From Neisseria meningitidis (GTDB lineage: Bacteria > Pseudomonadota > Gammaproteobacteria > Burkholderiales > Neisseriaceae), in NCBI RefSeq assembly GCF_900638555.1, contig NZ_LR134525.1, positions 2,108,001-2,172,000 on the forward strand: DNA of 64,000 nt, in the 5' to 3' direction. Under the pieces are notes generated by a model. It was given only the letters and a program-made list of their open reading frames with translations. It did no database searches and was not told the DNA's origin. Both the position numbers and the translations under genes were made by a program. Positions 63,577 through 64,000 of the stretch are shown one piece after another (the first letter of the stretch is position 1; every line of letters begins with the position of its first letter).

Positions 63577-64000
63577 ATGAAAATATCATTTCATTTAGCT
63601 TTATTACCCACGCTGATTATTGCTTCCTTCCCTGTTGCTGCCGCCGATACGCAGGACAATGGTGAACATTACACCGCCACTCTGCCCACCGTTTCCGTGG
63701 TCGGACAGTCCGACACCAGCGTACTCAAAGGCTACATCAACTACGACGAAGCCGCCGTTACCCGCAACGGACAGCTCATCAAAGAAACGCCGCAAACCAT
63801 CGATACGCTCAATATCCAGAAAAACAAAAATTACGGCACGAACGATTTGAGTTCCATCCTCGAAGGCAATGCCGGCATCGACGCCGCCTACGATATGCGC
63901 GGCGAAAGCATTTTCCTGCGCGGCTTTCAAGCCGACGCATCTGATATTTACCGCGACGGCGTACGCGAAAGCGGGCAGGTGCGCCGTAGCACCGCCAACA
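63577..64000 (+). CDS. TonB-dependent outer-membrane receptor, N-terminal part
   Basis: The gene runs off the right edge after about 141 residues. A signal peptide (MKISFHLALLPTLIIASFPVAAA) is followed by the TonB box region LPTVSVVGQSD and a plug domain with QLIKETPQTIDTLNIQ and SIFLRGFQADASDIYRDGV. TonB-dependent receptors import iron complexes, zinc or other ligands. The substrate cannot be told from this fragment, but the Fur-like upstream site suggests iron. Siderophore receptors of the FhuA/FpvA type have the same plug start. Confidence 0.85.
   Translation, partial: MKISFHLALLPTLIIASFPVAAADTQDNGEHYTATLPTVSVVGQSDTSVLKGYINYDEAAVTRNGQLIKETPQTIDTLNIQKNKNYGTNDLSSILEGNAGIDAAYDMRGESIFLRGFQADASDIYRDGVRESGQVRRSTAN

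Overview
The window is from a Neisseria chromosome, most likely N. meningitidis. Three repeat types support this directly: dozens of DNA uptake sequences (DUS, ATGCCGTCTGAA and variants), dRS3-bounded intergenic mosaic repeats (ATTCCCGC-N4-GCGGGAAT) and three Correia elements. The gene content agrees: a meningococcal-type class III Fic protein, a lipoprotein DsbA, RecQ with three HRDC domains, and LptD next to a SurA-like chaperone. The species call is inference, because N. gonorrhoeae and N. lactamica share much of this. No rRNA, tRNA or CRISPR was seen.

Layout. 1-7.1 kb: the start of a 5-oxoprolinase subunit, uvrD, a small AT-rich cluster of orphan immunity genes with a toxin-tail remnant and a decayed IS1016, then a two-gene membrane/spermidine-synthase-like unit. 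7.4-27.5 kb: the complete nuoA-N operon for respiratory complex I, all on the + strand. Non-respiratory genes sit between nuo genes: a P-loop protein and a GIY-YIG nuclease (nuoF/nuoG), an unknown 235-aa protein (nuoI/nuoJ), Fic and an unknown 112-aa protein (nuoK/nuoL), a cupin and a DUF262/DUF1524 GmrSD-like nuclease (nuoL/nuoM). 27.6-44 kb: mostly minus-strand housekeeping genes (ispA, xseB, rsgA, ABC exporter, ruvA, rlpA, trmL, comF, recQ, trpC, murJ) around the + strand biotin pair bioH-bioC. 43.9-49.3 kb: dsbA, amgK, lptD and a SurA-like chaperone, i.e. envelope biogenesis. 49.3-50.5 kb: a pure dRS3 repeat array. 50.5-64 kb: an RNB-family exoribonuclease, a LOG-family protein, purB, a frameshifted O-acetyltransferase, a DUF533 protein, dinG, a photolyase homologue with a LysR regulator, DoxX plus nitroreductase, and the start of a TonB-dependent receptor.

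How the genes fit together. The nuo region makes a 14-subunit proton-pumping NADH:quinone oxidoreductase. A Fur-box-like sequence precedes nuoA, and a 389-bp repeat-filled gap separates nuoA-E from nuoF-N. The embedded accessory genes share the strand and lack obvious terminators, so they may be expressed with complex I. Several genes use the DUS itself as a start or stop codon (fic, phrB, lysR, recQ and the exoribonuclease gene).

Best leads: the nuo operon as a platform for defence or effector-like genes, with a different uptake-sequence dialect (AGGTCGTCTGAA) than the rest of the window; a strongly structured candidate small RNA at about 29185-29360; a one-base OFF frameshift in the O-acetyltransferase; a 167-bp bioH/bioC overprint; divergent comF/bioH genes whose start codons interlock; and a toxin-immunity graveyard with an IS1016 remnant at an immunity gene's start codon. 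Everything here was read by eye. No alignment or database search was run.
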